DNA of 64,000 bases from positions 18,651-82,650 of the forward strand of contig CAZBRS010000023.1 in the NCBI GenBank assembly GCA_964494475.1, read 5' to 3'. Made by a program: the position numbers and the translations under genes. This stretch comes from CAZBRS01 sp964494475 (GTDB lineage Bacteria; Myxococcota_A; UBA9042; CAZBRS01). The notes beneath the pieces were generated by a model, which searched no databases, was not told where the DNA came from, and saw nothing but the letters and a program-made list of their open reading frames with translations. Numbering within the stretch: the first letter of the stretch is position 1; each line of letters starts with the position of its first letter. Shown here piece after piece: positions 45,201 through 60,280 of the stretch.

Positions 45201-48200
45201 GCCACCGACACCATCACCAACACGCGCATCGCCAGCGGCGCGGTCACGAGCGACGAGATCCTCGACGGAACCATCGCCACGGCCGACCTCGGGGTCGACT
45301 CGGTCGACGCCGCGCAGATCAAGACGGGCGCGGTGGGCTCGGCCGAGATCCTCGACGGCGCGGTGTCGTCCAGCGACATCGGCAGCAACCAGGTGCTGTC
45401 CTCCCACATCTCGCCCGCGGCGTTCGGCACGTCGGGCGTGAGCACGCTGATCGCGCGCGCCGACCACGCCCACGACACCGACTACGTGAACGCCTCCGGC
45501 GACACCATGTCGGGCGATCTCACCGTCGCGCACGCCGCCGACACCAAGATCACCGTGCGCAGCACCAACGGCGGCAAGGCCATTCTGGCCCTCGAGTCCA
45601 CGGGCGTCGACACCGACACGTCGCTGCAATTGACGGGCCTCGACACCCTGGCGCTGAAGGGCGCGAACCTCGTGCTCGACTCCGGCAAGTCGATCACGTC
45701 GCAGAACCTGAGCCTGGCCGGACAGCTCATCTGCAGCGACTGCGTCAGCTCGACCAACATCCTCGACGGCACCATCACGAGCAACGACCTCACGAACGCG
45801 GGCATCGCCAAGTCGAAGATCCTGGGCACGGCGCTGGCCCAGAACGACACGTTCGGCGGCGACGTGAGCGGGCTGTACAACAACCTGCAGCTCGGCGCCA
45901 ACGTGGTGGGCGCCAGCGAGCTGGCCGACAACTCGGTCGATGGGGCCGCACTGCAGGCCGACTCCGTGGTCACCGGCAAGATCGTTGACGGCACCATCCT
46001 CGGCACCGACCTGGCCACCGACACCATCACGGCCACCCAGATCGCCACCGGCGCCATCACCAACGCCGAGCTGGCCGCCAACTCGGTGTACACCAACGCC
46101 ATCCAGGAGAAGGCCGTCACCGCCACCAAGCTGGCCAACCAGTCGGTCTCGGGTGGTCAAGACTCCGCCGGCGGCAACGCCATCGTCGACAACTCGGTGA
46201 CCACGTACGACATCCAGGACGGCACCATCACGGCCACTGACCTGACGTCGAACTTCTGGTCGAACCTCAACACCAACTTCGTGGTCAAGGACGGCAAGCA
46301 GCTGCTCTTCGAAGACTCCGACGACGGCGACCGCCAGGCCTTCTTCCAGGAGTTCTCGGGCGCAGGCGCCCTCGACCTGGGCCTGGTGCTCGGCAACAAC
46401 AACAGCGACCTGGCCGACCAGACCTTCACGGTGTACAGCACCGACGGCGCGACCCGCGTGCAGCGGCACCAGTTCCGCGCCAACGGCACCGCACAACTGA
46501 ACGGCGACGTCACGGTGGGCGACCCCAACGCCGACCTCACGGCCGGCGAGCGCGCGCGCATTGCCACGTACTCGACCCCACGTGGCGACCTGATCGTGAC
46601 GGGCGCCATCGTGCACCCGAAAGACTCCGCGGCCGGCAACGGCACGGCGCTGGCGGTGGCCGACGTGTTCGAGATCCGCTCGGGCGCCATCGGCGACACC
46701 GTCGGCCATGGCTTCCTCAGCGCTGACCCCTCGAACATCGTGCTGAGCGCCGGCGCCAATGGCGCGGGCACGCTGACCCTGAACCGCAAGGACGCCGGCT
46801 CGGCCGGCAACGTGGTCACGGGCGGCAACCTGGTGGTGGGCGGCGCGCTGCAGTGCGCGAGCGCCAGCGGCGACTGCGTGGTCGGCACCTCGGCCATCGC
46901 CAACGGCACCGTCACCACCGACGACATCCTGAACGACACGCTGACGGCCGTCGACATCGCGGGCAACGCCATCGGCGCCAGCGAGTTGGCCGACGCGTCC
47001 GTCGACACCAACGCCCTGCAGAACAACGTGGTGACCACCGACAAGATCCTGAACGCCACGATCCTGGGCGTCGACCTGGCCACCGACACGCTGACGGCCA
47101 CCCAGATCGCGGCCAACGCCATCGGCACCAGCGAGCTGGCCGACGGCGCCGTCGACACCGGCGCCATCGCCGACAACGCCGTGACCACCGCCAAGATCTT
47201 CGACGGCCAGGTCAACTCGGCCAAGATCCTCGACAACTCGGTCACCACCGCCGACATCCAGAACCTCACCATCCTGGGCGAAGACATCGCCGACAACACC
47301 ATCCCGCTCGTCAAGATCCTCGCCAGCGAGCGCCCCATCGGGCCTGGCAAGAGCCTGTACCTGAACAAGCTGTCGAACGAGGGCGGCGAGTCGCTGTTCT
47401 TCAGCGACGACATCGACGGCACGCCCATGGACGCGTCCGATCCCTACATGCGCGAAGTGTCCGACGACGCGGCGGTAGGCACCGATGTGCGCCTGGTGCT
47501 GCCCGACAGCGCGGGCGACGACGCCTTCACCCTCAACGTGAACAACACCATCGGCGCCTACAAGCACAAGTTCGACAACGCCGGCAACGCCTGGCACACG
47601 GGCACCCTGGCCGCCACGGGCGCCGCCACGATCGGCGGCGTCGTCAACGCCAACGGCAACATCATCGACATGAACACGCGGCGCCCCTTGGCCGGCGCAG
47701 CCGACGGCAGCGTGCTGTACCTGAACGCCGACGGCACCGACGGCAACACCACCGCCGACTACACCAGCGTGACCATCGGCAGTTCGGTGAGCGTGGCCGC
47801 CGGCACCCTGACCGTGCCGAACACCACGGGCTTCTCGTGCACCGACTGCATCAACGCCACGGCCATCGTGGCCAACGCGGTGGGCACCAGCGAGATCACC
47901 GACGCCAGCATCACGGGCGGCGACATCGCCGGCGACACCATCACGGGCGCGCACATCGCGGCGGGCGCCATCGGCAACGGCGAACTGGCCGACAACTCGG
48001 TCAACTCGGCCAAGATCGCAGACAACACGGTCACGGCCACCGACATCGCCGACGGCACCATCACCGACACCGACATCAACGCCACGGCCAACATCGGCCG
48101 CGCCAAGATCGCGGGCGGCGCGCTCACGGGCAACACCACCTTCGCGGGCGCCGCCACTCGTTCCTACAACGCCGGCACCGACACCCTGACCCTCACGCTC

Positions 48201-50069
48201 AACAACAACGTGGTGGGCACCAGCCAGATCACCGACGGCGCCATCGTCAGCGCCGACATCCTCGACAACTCCATCGAGACCGGCGACATCAAGGACGGCA
48301 CCATCACCACCAACGACCTGGCCTTCACCATCCCGGCCGCCGGCAGCGACATGACCCTGACTCGCGGCAAGAAGTTCATCTTCGGCACCGACGGCGACAA
48401 CGACGGGGCCTTCTTCCAGGAGACCTCGCCCCTGGCCGTCGACAACAGCGTCGAGGTCAGCCTGAACTTCTCGGACGACGGCGACACCAGCGAGCGCTTC
48501 GTCATCAACTCGAACGGCGCGTCGAAGCACTGGCTCTGGGCCAACGGCGACGCCAAGCACCAGGGGCACCTGACCACGGTGGGCAACGTGTACGCGCAGG
48601 AGGGCCACGCCTACACGTTCAAGGACCGCGACAACCCCTCGACCTACTTCGTCGACCCGAGCGGCACGTCGCAGACCTACGACACTCGCGCGTACATCTT
48701 CCGCGACATGGACGACCCCACCAACCGCTACCTCAACCCGAACGACATCTCGCAGGTCAACGACATGCGGGCGGTCATCTTCCGCGACCTCGACGACCCG
48801 ACCAACCGCTACGTCGACCCGCACAACGTGTCGCAGACCAACGACATGCGCGCCGACATCTTCCGCGACGTGGGTGACCCGAGCAACTACTACGCCAACC
48901 TGAACGACACGTCGCGCCTGAACGTCATCGACGTCGCCGAAGGCCACACGCGGGGCTGGTGGCGAAACACCAACGCCGGCCACGGCCTCTACAACACGGC
49001 CACGGCGCGCCACTTCTACAGCCAGGACGCCACCTACTGGCGCATGAGCTCGAACAACGGCATGGTCATGTACGACGGCGCCAACAGTACGGTGCGCGGC
49101 TACCTGTACCACGACGGCAGCTTGAACGTCGGCCTGTTGTCCTCCGACGGCAACTGGCAGGTGCGCGCGTGGAACGCCGGCGTCGAGCTCTACGACACCA
49201 CGTACATGGCCGACGCGCAGGCGAACATCTTCTACGATCGCCAGGACACGGGGTACTACGCCGATCCCAACGCCACCTCGCGCCTCTACCACGGCCGGTT
49301 CAACTACATCACCACCGGCGAGTGGGGCAACTACAACCAGTTCCACACGTGGACGCATCTCAATGGCGCCTACGGCTTCTACTCGGCGACCAACGGGGCC
49401 CACTTCTCGCCGAACGACGGAACCTACGGCTCGTGGCGCGTCCGGGGCAGCCGCGGAAGCTGGTACGGGCTCGAGTTCGACACCGCAGCCGGCAATACGA
49501 CGCTGATGATGGGCACCACGGGCCAGGGCTGGGGCAGCCAGACCACGGGGTTGCACAACAACGGCCAGGGCTGGCTGTGGCGCTTCGAGCACCGAACCCT
49601 GTACGCCGACGCCATGGTCGACAACAACAACAACGCCTACAAGATCGACCCCGACGCGACCTCGCAGGTGCTCGACGTGAACGCCCAGTGCGTGGCCCGC
49701 GGCGGCGGCTCGGCCAACGCCGGCTGCCCCAACGGGTGGTACGGCGCGGGCGACTTCTGCATCAGCGGCGGCCTCAGCGGCAACAACAGCTGCTGGCGCG
49801 AGGCCGTGAAGGACTGCGCCAACCGCAACGCGCACCTCTGCCGCAGCTCCGAGATCATCGCGGCTCGCATGATGGGCCAGCCCGTACACGGCGATTGGCT
49901 TTGGACCTCGGACACCGAGTACAGCGTGACGAGCGGCCACGGCTGGTACTACCCGCGCCTGGTGCACGGCAGCAGCGGCGACATCAAGAGCATCGCCAGC
50001 CCCAGCTACACCTACGCCGACCCGAATGAGTACGGCAGCCGCCCGTGGGTGTGCTGCATCAGCAAGTAG
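42291..50069 (+). CDS. Giant exported fibre protein with decapeptide repeats and phage-tail-fibre-like segments (2592 residues)
   Basis: The ATG at 42291 has GAGGAGG 5 bp upstream. A second good start at 42357 (GGGAGG before it) gives a tidier signal peptide (SKALIMGVMLVVVLVGAKAT). An N-terminal beta domain (~52-160) ends in MTPRQRLTSVGYAMQARHAD. Six blocks of 10-residue repeats follow (NGTILSEDIG, DGAVTSAKIL, DNSVDTAALQ pattern) across ~220-2010. They are separated in part by four ~80-residue modules (e.g. NKNLIFSDDATSNDAAWF, GKKFIFGTDGDNDGAFFQE). VNASGDTMSGDLTVA near residue 1062 is a phage tail-fibre motif. Residues ~2107-2215 repeat FRDxDDPTNRYxxP units, and a lectin-like Cys/Trp-rich end lies at ~2467-2592. 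I infer a long beta-helical, perhaps trimeric, surface fibre. It ends one base before the convergent regulator gene. Confidence 0.85.
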   Translation: MNTRSGSRNWENDMGNIRREVGMSGSLSKALIMGVMLVVVLVGAKATRADGVPQFLNVQGVLYDNEGNPVNDNYDLTVSLYRTSTGGPVNLVFQSTFADEVVENGIFHVTLSIPTASGNPFVLYPELWLGIAVDGDDEMTPRQRLTSVGYAMQARHADEASKARDVFCDGDGDPLTNDPVPCVARGELEQTYALADGDQEALSAISLSTKCDGCVGSQHLANGTIATVDLGDGSVTTAKVANGTLLSEDIGDQQVLSVDIANGTILSEDIGTGEVKTLNILNGTILTEDLANLAVANAKLGADAVTTDKIQNGQVMTVDLADSAVINEKLADAAVMNRNFGEIIHQNHLPIAGELVDQRGTVIVGDYLSVSPAGVVAVNVDALNVDIDAGLPVGQNLVQWEDIKWKNGADKTGNWKNDTCTSGANTCLVIATTDEPRHGGFAIRFAGNGAWLYARDMIEVAPDREYFGRIRARNASSSTTASFLAGARAFDKTGASLGDQWFMTSEDGNPQLHSLGKTFSGFVAADGFPPGTRYIQPIAGMTGSNGQIDVDALEIFELTTANDVVCAGCVQSADIANGSLATDDLADGAVTSAKILDGTIQSADIGAGEVKTVNLGDGAVQTAKLAAGAVTNDKIGAGQVTSLNIQDGGVGNNDLGLGAVTSVKIGDGEVKTADLANGEVTSEKLQNGTVTTVDLAADAVTAAILADNSVDTAALQNGAVTGGKIAIDAVGASHIGTGQVTTDELLNGTIKAEDLSSELAWISGGDITVPNNKNLIFSDDATSNDAAWFTEATTGADDIEVRLILGFEEDDTERFSIYRYSDGAGTTKTKEHEFTAAGNAYHKGNLSVGGGITAGGDITTATGIVSGVLECPAGGCIDTDEIENGTIANDDISTTAGIAATKIQGEALTKATLLDGGTAQVSGFWNNLTVKNNVIDSFHLKDNAVTNAKMADNAVGTAEVQDGSLLNADLATDTITNTRIASGAVTSDEILDGTIATADLGVDSVDAAQIKTGAVGSAEILDGAVSSSDIGSNQVLSSHISPAAFGTSGVSTLIARADHAHDTDYVNASGDTMSGDLTVAHAADTKITVRSTNGGKAILALESTGVDTDTSLQLTGLDTLALKGANLVLDSGKSITSQNLSLAGQLICSDCVSSTNILDGTITSNDLTNAGIAKSKILGTALAQNDTFGGDVSGLYNNLQLGANVVGASELADNSVDGAALQADSVVTGKIVDGTILGTDLATDTITATQIATGAITNAELAANSVYTNAIQEKAVTATKLANQSVSGGQDSAGGNAIVDNSVTTYDIQDGTITATDLTSNFWSNLNTNFVVKDGKQLLFEDSDDGDRQAFFQEFSGAGALDLGLVLGNNNSDLADQTFTVYSTDGATRVQRHQFRANGTAQLNGDVTVGDPNADLTAGERARIATYSTPRGDLIVTGAIVHPKDSAAGNGTALAVADVFEIRSGAIGDTVGHGFLSADPSNIVLSAGANGAGTLTLNRKDAGSAGNVVTGGNLVVGGALQCASASGDCVVGTSAIANGTVTTDDILNDTLTAVDIAGNAIGASELADASVDTNALQNNVVTTDKILNATILGVDLATDTLTATQIAANAIGTSELADGAVDTGAIADNAVTTAKIFDGQVNSAKILDNSVTTADIQNLTILGEDIADNTIPLVKILASERPIGPGKSLYLNKLSNEGGESLFFSDDIDGTPMDASDPYMREVSDDAAVGTDVRLVLPDSAGDDAFTLNVNNTIGAYKHKFDNAGNAWHTGTLAATGAATIGGVVNANGNIIDMNTRRPLAGAADGSVLYLNADGTDGNTTADYTSVTIGSSVSVAAGTLTVPNTTGFSCTDCINATAIVANAVGTSEITDASITGGDIAGDTITGAHIAAGAIGNGELADNSVNSAKIADNTVTATDIADGTITDTDINATANIGRAKIAGGALTGNTTFAGAATRSYNAGTDTLTLTLNNNVVGTSQITDGAIVSADILDNSIETGDIKDGTITTNDLAFTIPAAGSDMTLTRGKKFIFGTDGDNDGAFFQETSPLAVDNSVEVSLNFSDDGDTSERFVINSNGASKHWLWANGDAKHQGHLTTVGNVYAQEGHAYTFKDRDNPSTYFVDPSGTSQTYDTRAYIFRDMDDPTNRYLNPNDISQVNDMRAVIFRDLDDPTNRYVDPHNVSQTNDMRADIFRDVGDPSNYYANLNDTSRLNVIDVAEGHTRGWWRNTNAGHGLYNTATARHFYSQDATYWRMSSNNGMVMYDGANSTVRGYLYHDGSLNVGLLSSDGNWQVRAWNAGVELYDTTYMADAQANIFYDRQDTGYYADPNATSRLYHGRFNYITTGEWGNYNQFHTWTHLNGAYGFYSATNGAHFSPNDGTYGSWRVRGSRGSWYGLEFDTAAGNTTLMMGTTGQGWGSQTTGLHNNGQGWLWRFEHRTLYADAMVDNNNNAYKIDPDATSQVLDVNAQCVARGGGSANAGCPNGWYGAGDFCISGGLSGNNSCWREAVKDCANRNAHLCRSSEIIAARMMGQPVHGDWLWTSDTEYSVTSGHGWYYPRLVHGSSGDIKSIASPSYTYADPNEYGSRPWVCCISK
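42950..48330 (+). repeat. Six blocks of 30-bp (10-codon) imperfect repeats
   Basis: Within the fibre gene, at about 42950-43320, 43990-44560, 44925-45420, 45725-46260, 46880-47340 and 47845-48330. Each 10-codon unit has the form [ND]G-[TSA]-[IV]-x-[TS]-x-[DK]-[IL]-x. The second block alone holds about 18 units. The regular decapeptide period predicts a beta-solenoid or triple-stranded shaft. Confidence 0.8.
48610..48935 (+). repeat. Four ~27-codon repeats of tail-fibre type
   Basis: Consecutive segments of the fibre gene encode YTFKDRDNPSTYFVDPSG, YIFRDMDDPTNRYLNPND, VIFRDLDDPTNRYVDPHN and DIFRDVGDPSNYYANLND, each followed by an SQ/SR-containing link. A fifth, diverged copy (NIFYDRQDTGYYADPNATS) is near 49225. 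Such FYDxxxTxYYxDP units are known from phage tail fibres. Confidence 0.75.
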
Positions 50070-50070
50070 C

Positions 50071-54654
<4,584 letters not shown>

Positions 54655-54682
54655 GCTGCCCCCTGCTGCGGATGATGGGCCG

Positions 54683-54711
54683 ATTGTAGAAATCTTCTAC
54701 ACGGGGGGCAA
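54683..54711 (-). promoter_or_regulatory. Promoter of the hybrid regulator with overlapping operator
   Basis: Read leftward: TTGCCC (54706-54711, 4/6), a 17-bp spacer and TACAAT (54683-54688, 5/6). The inverted repeat TGTAGAA-N3-TTCTACA (54685-54701) covers the -10 and most of the spacer, so a bound protein would block transcription. Start near 54676, 22 bases before the TTG codon. Confidence 0.6.
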
Positions 54712-54760
54712 GCGGGAACCGAGGCAGGCGGGTCTTTCGCTCCACCCCCACGAGCACCCG

Positions 54761-55824
54761 TTACGGCGCGGGCGGCGCCACGAAGGTCGCGCCCTGCTCG
54801 CGCAGGAAGTCGACGAGCTTTCGCGTGGTCGGCGAGGATGGCGACCGCCGGAGCAGCTCGTCGGTGGTCGTGCGTGCCTCGTCGAGCCGCCGATCGAGGA
54901 AGAGGCACGCGGCCCTGACCGCGGCCAGGCGCTCCCACGCGAAGGCCTCGAGCTGATCGCGGGTGGGCCAGGCCTGGTCGGCGGCGGCGGCGCACTCGGG
55001 CACGTGGCCCAGCTGGCGGTGCAGTTCGGCCAGGAAGAGCAGCGGACCGGGGTGGGCGCGGTCCGTGCGGTGCGCGTCACCGAGCACCGCGACGGCCTCG
55101 TCGAGGCGTTGCTGGCGGCGGAGGACCTCGCCGAGGTTCGAGAGCGCCTCGACGGTGCTCTCGCGAGCGACCGCCTCGCGCAGCAGCCCCTCGGCCTCGG
55201 CCAGGCGGTCCTGGCGCACGCGCACCGCGGCCAGCGAGGCCAAAGGCGTGGCAGCGCGAGGGTCGAGCTTGGCTTCGCGCTCGAACAGCGCCTCGGCCTC
55301 GGCGACCGCGCTTATTCGGAGGGCCGCCCAACCCGCGCGGTCGAGCAGCACGGGGTCGTGGTCGTCTTCGGCCAGCAGCGCCCCGAAGCGCTCGCGGGCG
55401 AGCTCGAACTGCCCGCGGCCCACGAGCGCCCAGGCCTCGTCGACCAGGGGCGCGCGCCACAGGAGCCGCGGCCGACCGCCCTCGTCGACCAGCGTGAACC
55501 AGCCGCGCGCGGGCCGCACGTCGGGACCTCGTTGCTCCTGCCAGGCGGCGCGGTAGACCACGCGGTCGGGGCGACGAACGACCTCGTCGAGCAACAGGGA
55601 GCCCGGCACCGCGAGCGCCGGCGCCTGCGGAGGCACCGGCAACGCCCGAAGCCTCGCGGCGACCGGCGCGGCGACATACGCCAGCCGCGCGTCGTAGCCC
55701 TCCGCAGCCAGGAATCCCTCGAGGGCGGCGCGCGCCGAGGCGTCGTCGAACGTGAGGGGAGCACGGGAGCGCGCGCAGGCGGAGAGGAGAACCAGGAGGA
55801 GGACGGGGAGGGGCCGCAGGGACA

Positions 55825-55825
<1 letters not shown>
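54761..55825 (-). CDS. TPR-containing lipoprotein
   Basis: 354 residues from the ATG at 55825, which overlaps the kinase gene's TGA (TGATG). Lipoprotein signal LPVLLLVLLSAC, Cys17. Residues ~20-130 are an alpha/beta part without a recognised family (ARAALEGFLAAEGYDARLAY). Residues ~130-345 consist of about five TPR-type helix pairs (LVGRGQFELARERFGALLAE, RQDRLAEAEGLLREAVAREST, LDEAVAVLGDAHRTDRAHPG). TPR domains bind partner proteins; being translated with the kinase suggests the two act together, the lipoprotein on the envelope side. No enzyme motif is seen. Confidence 0.75.
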
Positions 55826-58011
<2,186 letters not shown>

Positions 58012-58042
58012 GAGGGGCAACCCCGATCGCTTGCAGCGCCCG

Positions 58043-58070
58043 ATTCTATAGGTGCGAGGGGGATTGTCAA
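58043..58070 (-). promoter_or_regulatory. Strong sigma-70-type promoter of the kinase operon
   Basis: Read leftward: perfect TTGACA (58065-58070), a 16-bp spacer and TAGAAT (58043-58048, 5/6). Start near 58036, about 25 bases before the ATG. Confidence 0.65.
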
Positions 58071-58092
58071 TGCGCCGAACCGCTGACCCGGT

Positions 58093-58524
58093 CTAGGATT
58101 TCCTCGAAACCCCCGTGACCGTGAACGTTCCCGCCCCGGTCGCCACCAGCGCGCCCTCGGCCGTGCGCACCTCCAGATCGGCCACCGAGAGGCGCCGCCC
58201 GAGGCGCACGATGACCCCGCGCGAGCGCAGGTGCGCGCCGGCCACGGGCTGGTGCAGGCGCACGCTGAACTCGACCGTGGCGATCCAGGTGTCGAAGTAG
58301 GGGGCCACGGTGAACCAGCCCGCGTTGTCGAGCAGCGTGGCGATGGCGCCGCCGTGGGTGCCCTTCAGGGCGTGATCGAGGCCGGGGTTCCAGGGCAGGT
58401 CGAAGACGGCCGAGCCCTGCTCGTCGTAGGCCAGCGTCATGCCGAACAGGTGCTTGATGGGCGCGGTCTCGAACAGCGCCACCAGGTCGGCGCGCCGCTC
58501 CTGGAGGACCTCGAGCGGGATCAC
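58093..58524 (-). CDS. PaaI/hotdog-fold thioesterase, second of a pair
   Basis: 143 residues from the GTG at 58524, which overlaps the stop of the upstream thioesterase (GTGA). Hotdog fold; the family motif appears as THGGAIATLLDNAGWFT (~residues 53-69), with His-Gly-Gly followed by the acidic residue at the usual position. PaaI-type enzymes hydrolyse acyl- or aryl-CoA thioesters; the substrate here is unknown. The beta-strand pairs ATVEFSVRLHQPVAGA and LSVADLEVRTAEGALVATG are typical. Confidence 0.85.
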   Translation of the reverse strand: MIPLEVLQERRADLVALFETAPIKHLFGMTLAYDEQGSAVFDLPWNPGLDHALKGTHGGAIATLLDNAGWFTVAPYFDTWIATVEFSVRLHQPVAGAHLRSRGVIVRLGRRLSVADLEVRTAEGALVATGAGTFTVTGVSRKS

Positions 58525-58976
58525 GTGCGCTCCGCGCCCGGGTCGGACAGGCGGTCCGACGCAGGACGTTCGCCGAGCGCGAACGTCGCCGTGCCGGTGG
58601 CGATCAGGCCCCCGTCGGGCGTGCGCACCGCGACGTCGGCCACGGCCAGGCGCTTGCCCGCGCGCACCACGTGGGCCACGGCCGCCAGGGCGGTGCGCGC
58701 CGCCGGCGCCAGGAAGCGCGTCTGCAGCTCGACGGTCGCGGGCCAGCCCTCGACCTGGAGGGCCACGGCGTACCAGGCTGCCGTGTCGATCAGCGCGCAC
58801 AGGATGCCGCCGTGGATGGCGTCGGCGCCGTTGTCGAGCGCGGCGTTGTAGGGCAGCTCGAGCACCGCGCGCTCGCCCTCGAAGCGCACGCGGTAGCCGA
58901 GCGTGCAAGCCAGGCGACTGGTGGCGGCGCGGGCCTCGAGGCGGGCGCGGCGGTCGGCGGCGGGGGCTGCGGCCAT
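58521..58976 (-). CDS. PaaI/hotdog-fold thioesterase, first of a pair
   Basis: 151 residues; the ATG follows AGGAGG by 5 bp. Motif IHGGILCALIDTAAWYAV near residue 54, then ATVELQTRFLAPAA and LAVADVAVRTPDGGLIATG, the same layout as its downstream neighbour. The two may have arisen by duplication and could form a heteromer. Divergent from the 59114 gene. Confidence 0.85.
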   Translation of the reverse strand: MAAAPAADRRARLEARAATSRLACTLGYRVRFEGERAVLELPYNAALDNGADAIHGGILCALIDTAAWYAVALQVEGWPATVELQTRFLAPAARTALAAVAHVVRAGKRLAVADVAVRTPDGGLIATGTATFALGERPASDRLSDPGAERT

Positions 58977-58994
58977 GGTACCTCCTGGCCTCCG

Positions 58995-59024
58995 ACCCTA
59001 GCATCGCCGCCCGCGTCGCGTCAA
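58995..59024 (-). promoter_or_regulatory. Possible promoter of the thioesterase pair
   Basis: Read leftward: TTGACG (59019-59024, 5/6), an 18-bp spacer and TAGGGT (58995-59000, weak). Confidence 0.35.
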
Positions 59025-59052
59025 CGTGGGCGCGTCGAGACGTGCCCCTGCA

Positions 59053-59081
59053 TTGCGCGGTCGGGGCCGCTCCGCTATCCT
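59053..59081 (+). promoter_or_regulatory. Possible promoter of the 59114 gene
   Basis: TTGCGC (59053-59058, 3/6), a 17-bp spacer and TATCCT (59076-59081, 4/6), 32 bp before the start codon. Confidence 0.35.
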
Positions 59082-59113
59082 TTGACGGTTTCGCCTTGAA
59101 CGCTGGGGGCCCC

Positions 59114-60280
59114 ATGCCCGTCGGTCGTCGATCGAGGTCGGTGCTGGTCGTCCTGGCCGTCGTGCTCGCGTCGTCGAGGTGCGCGCCGACGGGGGCGGTC
59201 GAGACCGCTACGGAGGCGCGCGCCCTCGAGGGCGAGGCCGCCGTTCGCGTCGTCGAGCCCGCGCCCTGCGCCGTGCTGGAGTCAGCGGGCGGCCCGGTCA
59301 ACCTGCAGGTGCGCTTCACCGTGGCCGGCTGGGCCTACCCCTCGGCCAACAAGGGCGTGGCCATCCTCCTCGACGGGGGCGAACCCTTCGCCGTGGTGCA
59401 GGGCGTGACCCCGGTGCTGCTGGCCGGTGTGGCGCCCGGCCGGCACCGCGTGGCGGCCTGCCCCGTCACCCGGAGCAGCGCAGCGGGCGCGTGGCAACCC
59501 CTGGCGACCTGCGCGTGCGACGTGGTCACGGTCGACGTGGCCCTCACCGGCTGCGCGCCGCTGGTGGAGGCTCCGGTGACCGGCGACCCCCGGTGCGATC
59601 CGCGCTTCCCCGCGACCACGTGCTGCCTCGACCTGAACCCTTGCTCGGTCGAGGCCTGCGACGACGCGGGGCTCACGCCCATCTGCACGTTCGCGAGCGT
59701 GGCGCCCGACTGCTGCTTGGCCGACCTCGACTGCCCCGCCGACCACTTCTGCCACCTGGTCGACGACCCCACCACGAACAGCGACGACACCCTGGCCCTC
59801 CACCGCTGCGCGCCGTGCTCGGCATGCCCGGCCGCGGGCGCCACGTGCCCCACCGTCTGCGGGGCGTGCCCGGCCTGCGAGGCCGAGGGTGTTTGCGGAG
59901 GGGGCCTCTGCCCGGCCCTGCCCCCCGTCGACGAGCCGAACCCCGAGGCCGTGGTCGAGGCCACGCCCGACCTGGCCGCCGAAGCCGCAGAGGGCAGAGA
60001 GGTGGCCTCCGAGGCAGCCGACGACGAGGGCGTCGCGGGCGAGGCGTCACCTGCCGAGACCGGGCCCGACGCGCCGGGCTACACCGTCGACGTGAGCCTC
60101 GATGGCGACGCGGTCGATGCGGCGGGGACCGAAGCCGGCTCGTGTTCGATGGTGACCGCAAGGCCCGCGCCGCTGCCGCTGGCGCTCCTGCTCATCCTGT
60201 CTTGGATCACGTTGGGACGGGGGCGTCGAACGACGGTCGGACCGCAGGTTACATCGGATACAGCATACACACGCCGGTAG
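59114..60280 (+). CDS. Exported Cys-rich protein with MYXO-CTERM-like tail, relative of the giant lipoprotein's N-terminus
   Basis: 388 residues. Hydrophobic N-terminus (SVLVVLAVVLASSRC; not a clean lipobox, since Arg precedes Cys). Residues ~40-235 resemble residues ~50-280 of the 3162-residue protein: FTVAGWAYPSANKGVAILLD, TTCCLDLNPCSVEAC, and FCHLVDDPTTNSDDTL. An acidic Glu/Ala-rich linker (~275-345) leads to a C-terminal tripartite end: GSCSM, a hydrophobic stretch (LPLALLLILSWITLG) and RGRR, as in Myxococcota C-terminal sorting signals. A further ~13 residues follow the basic cluster, more than usual. Its last 32 bp overlap the convergent 60249 gene. Function is unknown; surface display is likely. 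Confidence 0.75.
   Translation: MPVGRRSRSVLVVLAVVLASSRCAPTGAVETATEARALEGEAAVRVVEPAPCAVLESAGGPVNLQVRFTVAGWAYPSANKGVAILLDGGEPFAVVQGVTPVLLAGVAPGRHRVAACPVTRSSAAGAWQPLATCACDVVTVDVALTGCAPLVEAPVTGDPRCDPRFPATTCCLDLNPCSVEACDDAGLTPICTFASVAPDCCLADLDCPADHFCHLVDDPTTNSDDTLALHRCAPCSACPAAGATCPTVCGACPACEAEGVCGGGLCPALPPVDEPNPEAVVEATPDLAAEAAEGREVASEAADDEGVAGEASPAETGPDAPGYTVDVSLDGDAVDAAGTEAGSCSMVTARPAPLPLALLLILSWITLGRGRRTTVGPQVTSDTAYTRR

Noticed and set aside
42950..48330. CRISPR-like or non-coding tandem array.
   Set aside because: The repeats are imperfect, in frame, contiguous and part of one long coding region; there are no spacers or cas genes.
49690..50069. Diversity-generating retroelement variable region at the lectin-like fibre tip.
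   Set aside because: No reverse transcriptase gene, accessory gene or template repeat is present in the window.
42291..50069. Prophage origin for the fibre gene.
   Set aside because: No capsid, tail, integrase or lysis genes are nearby, the gene has a Sec signal peptide, and base composition matches the neighbours.
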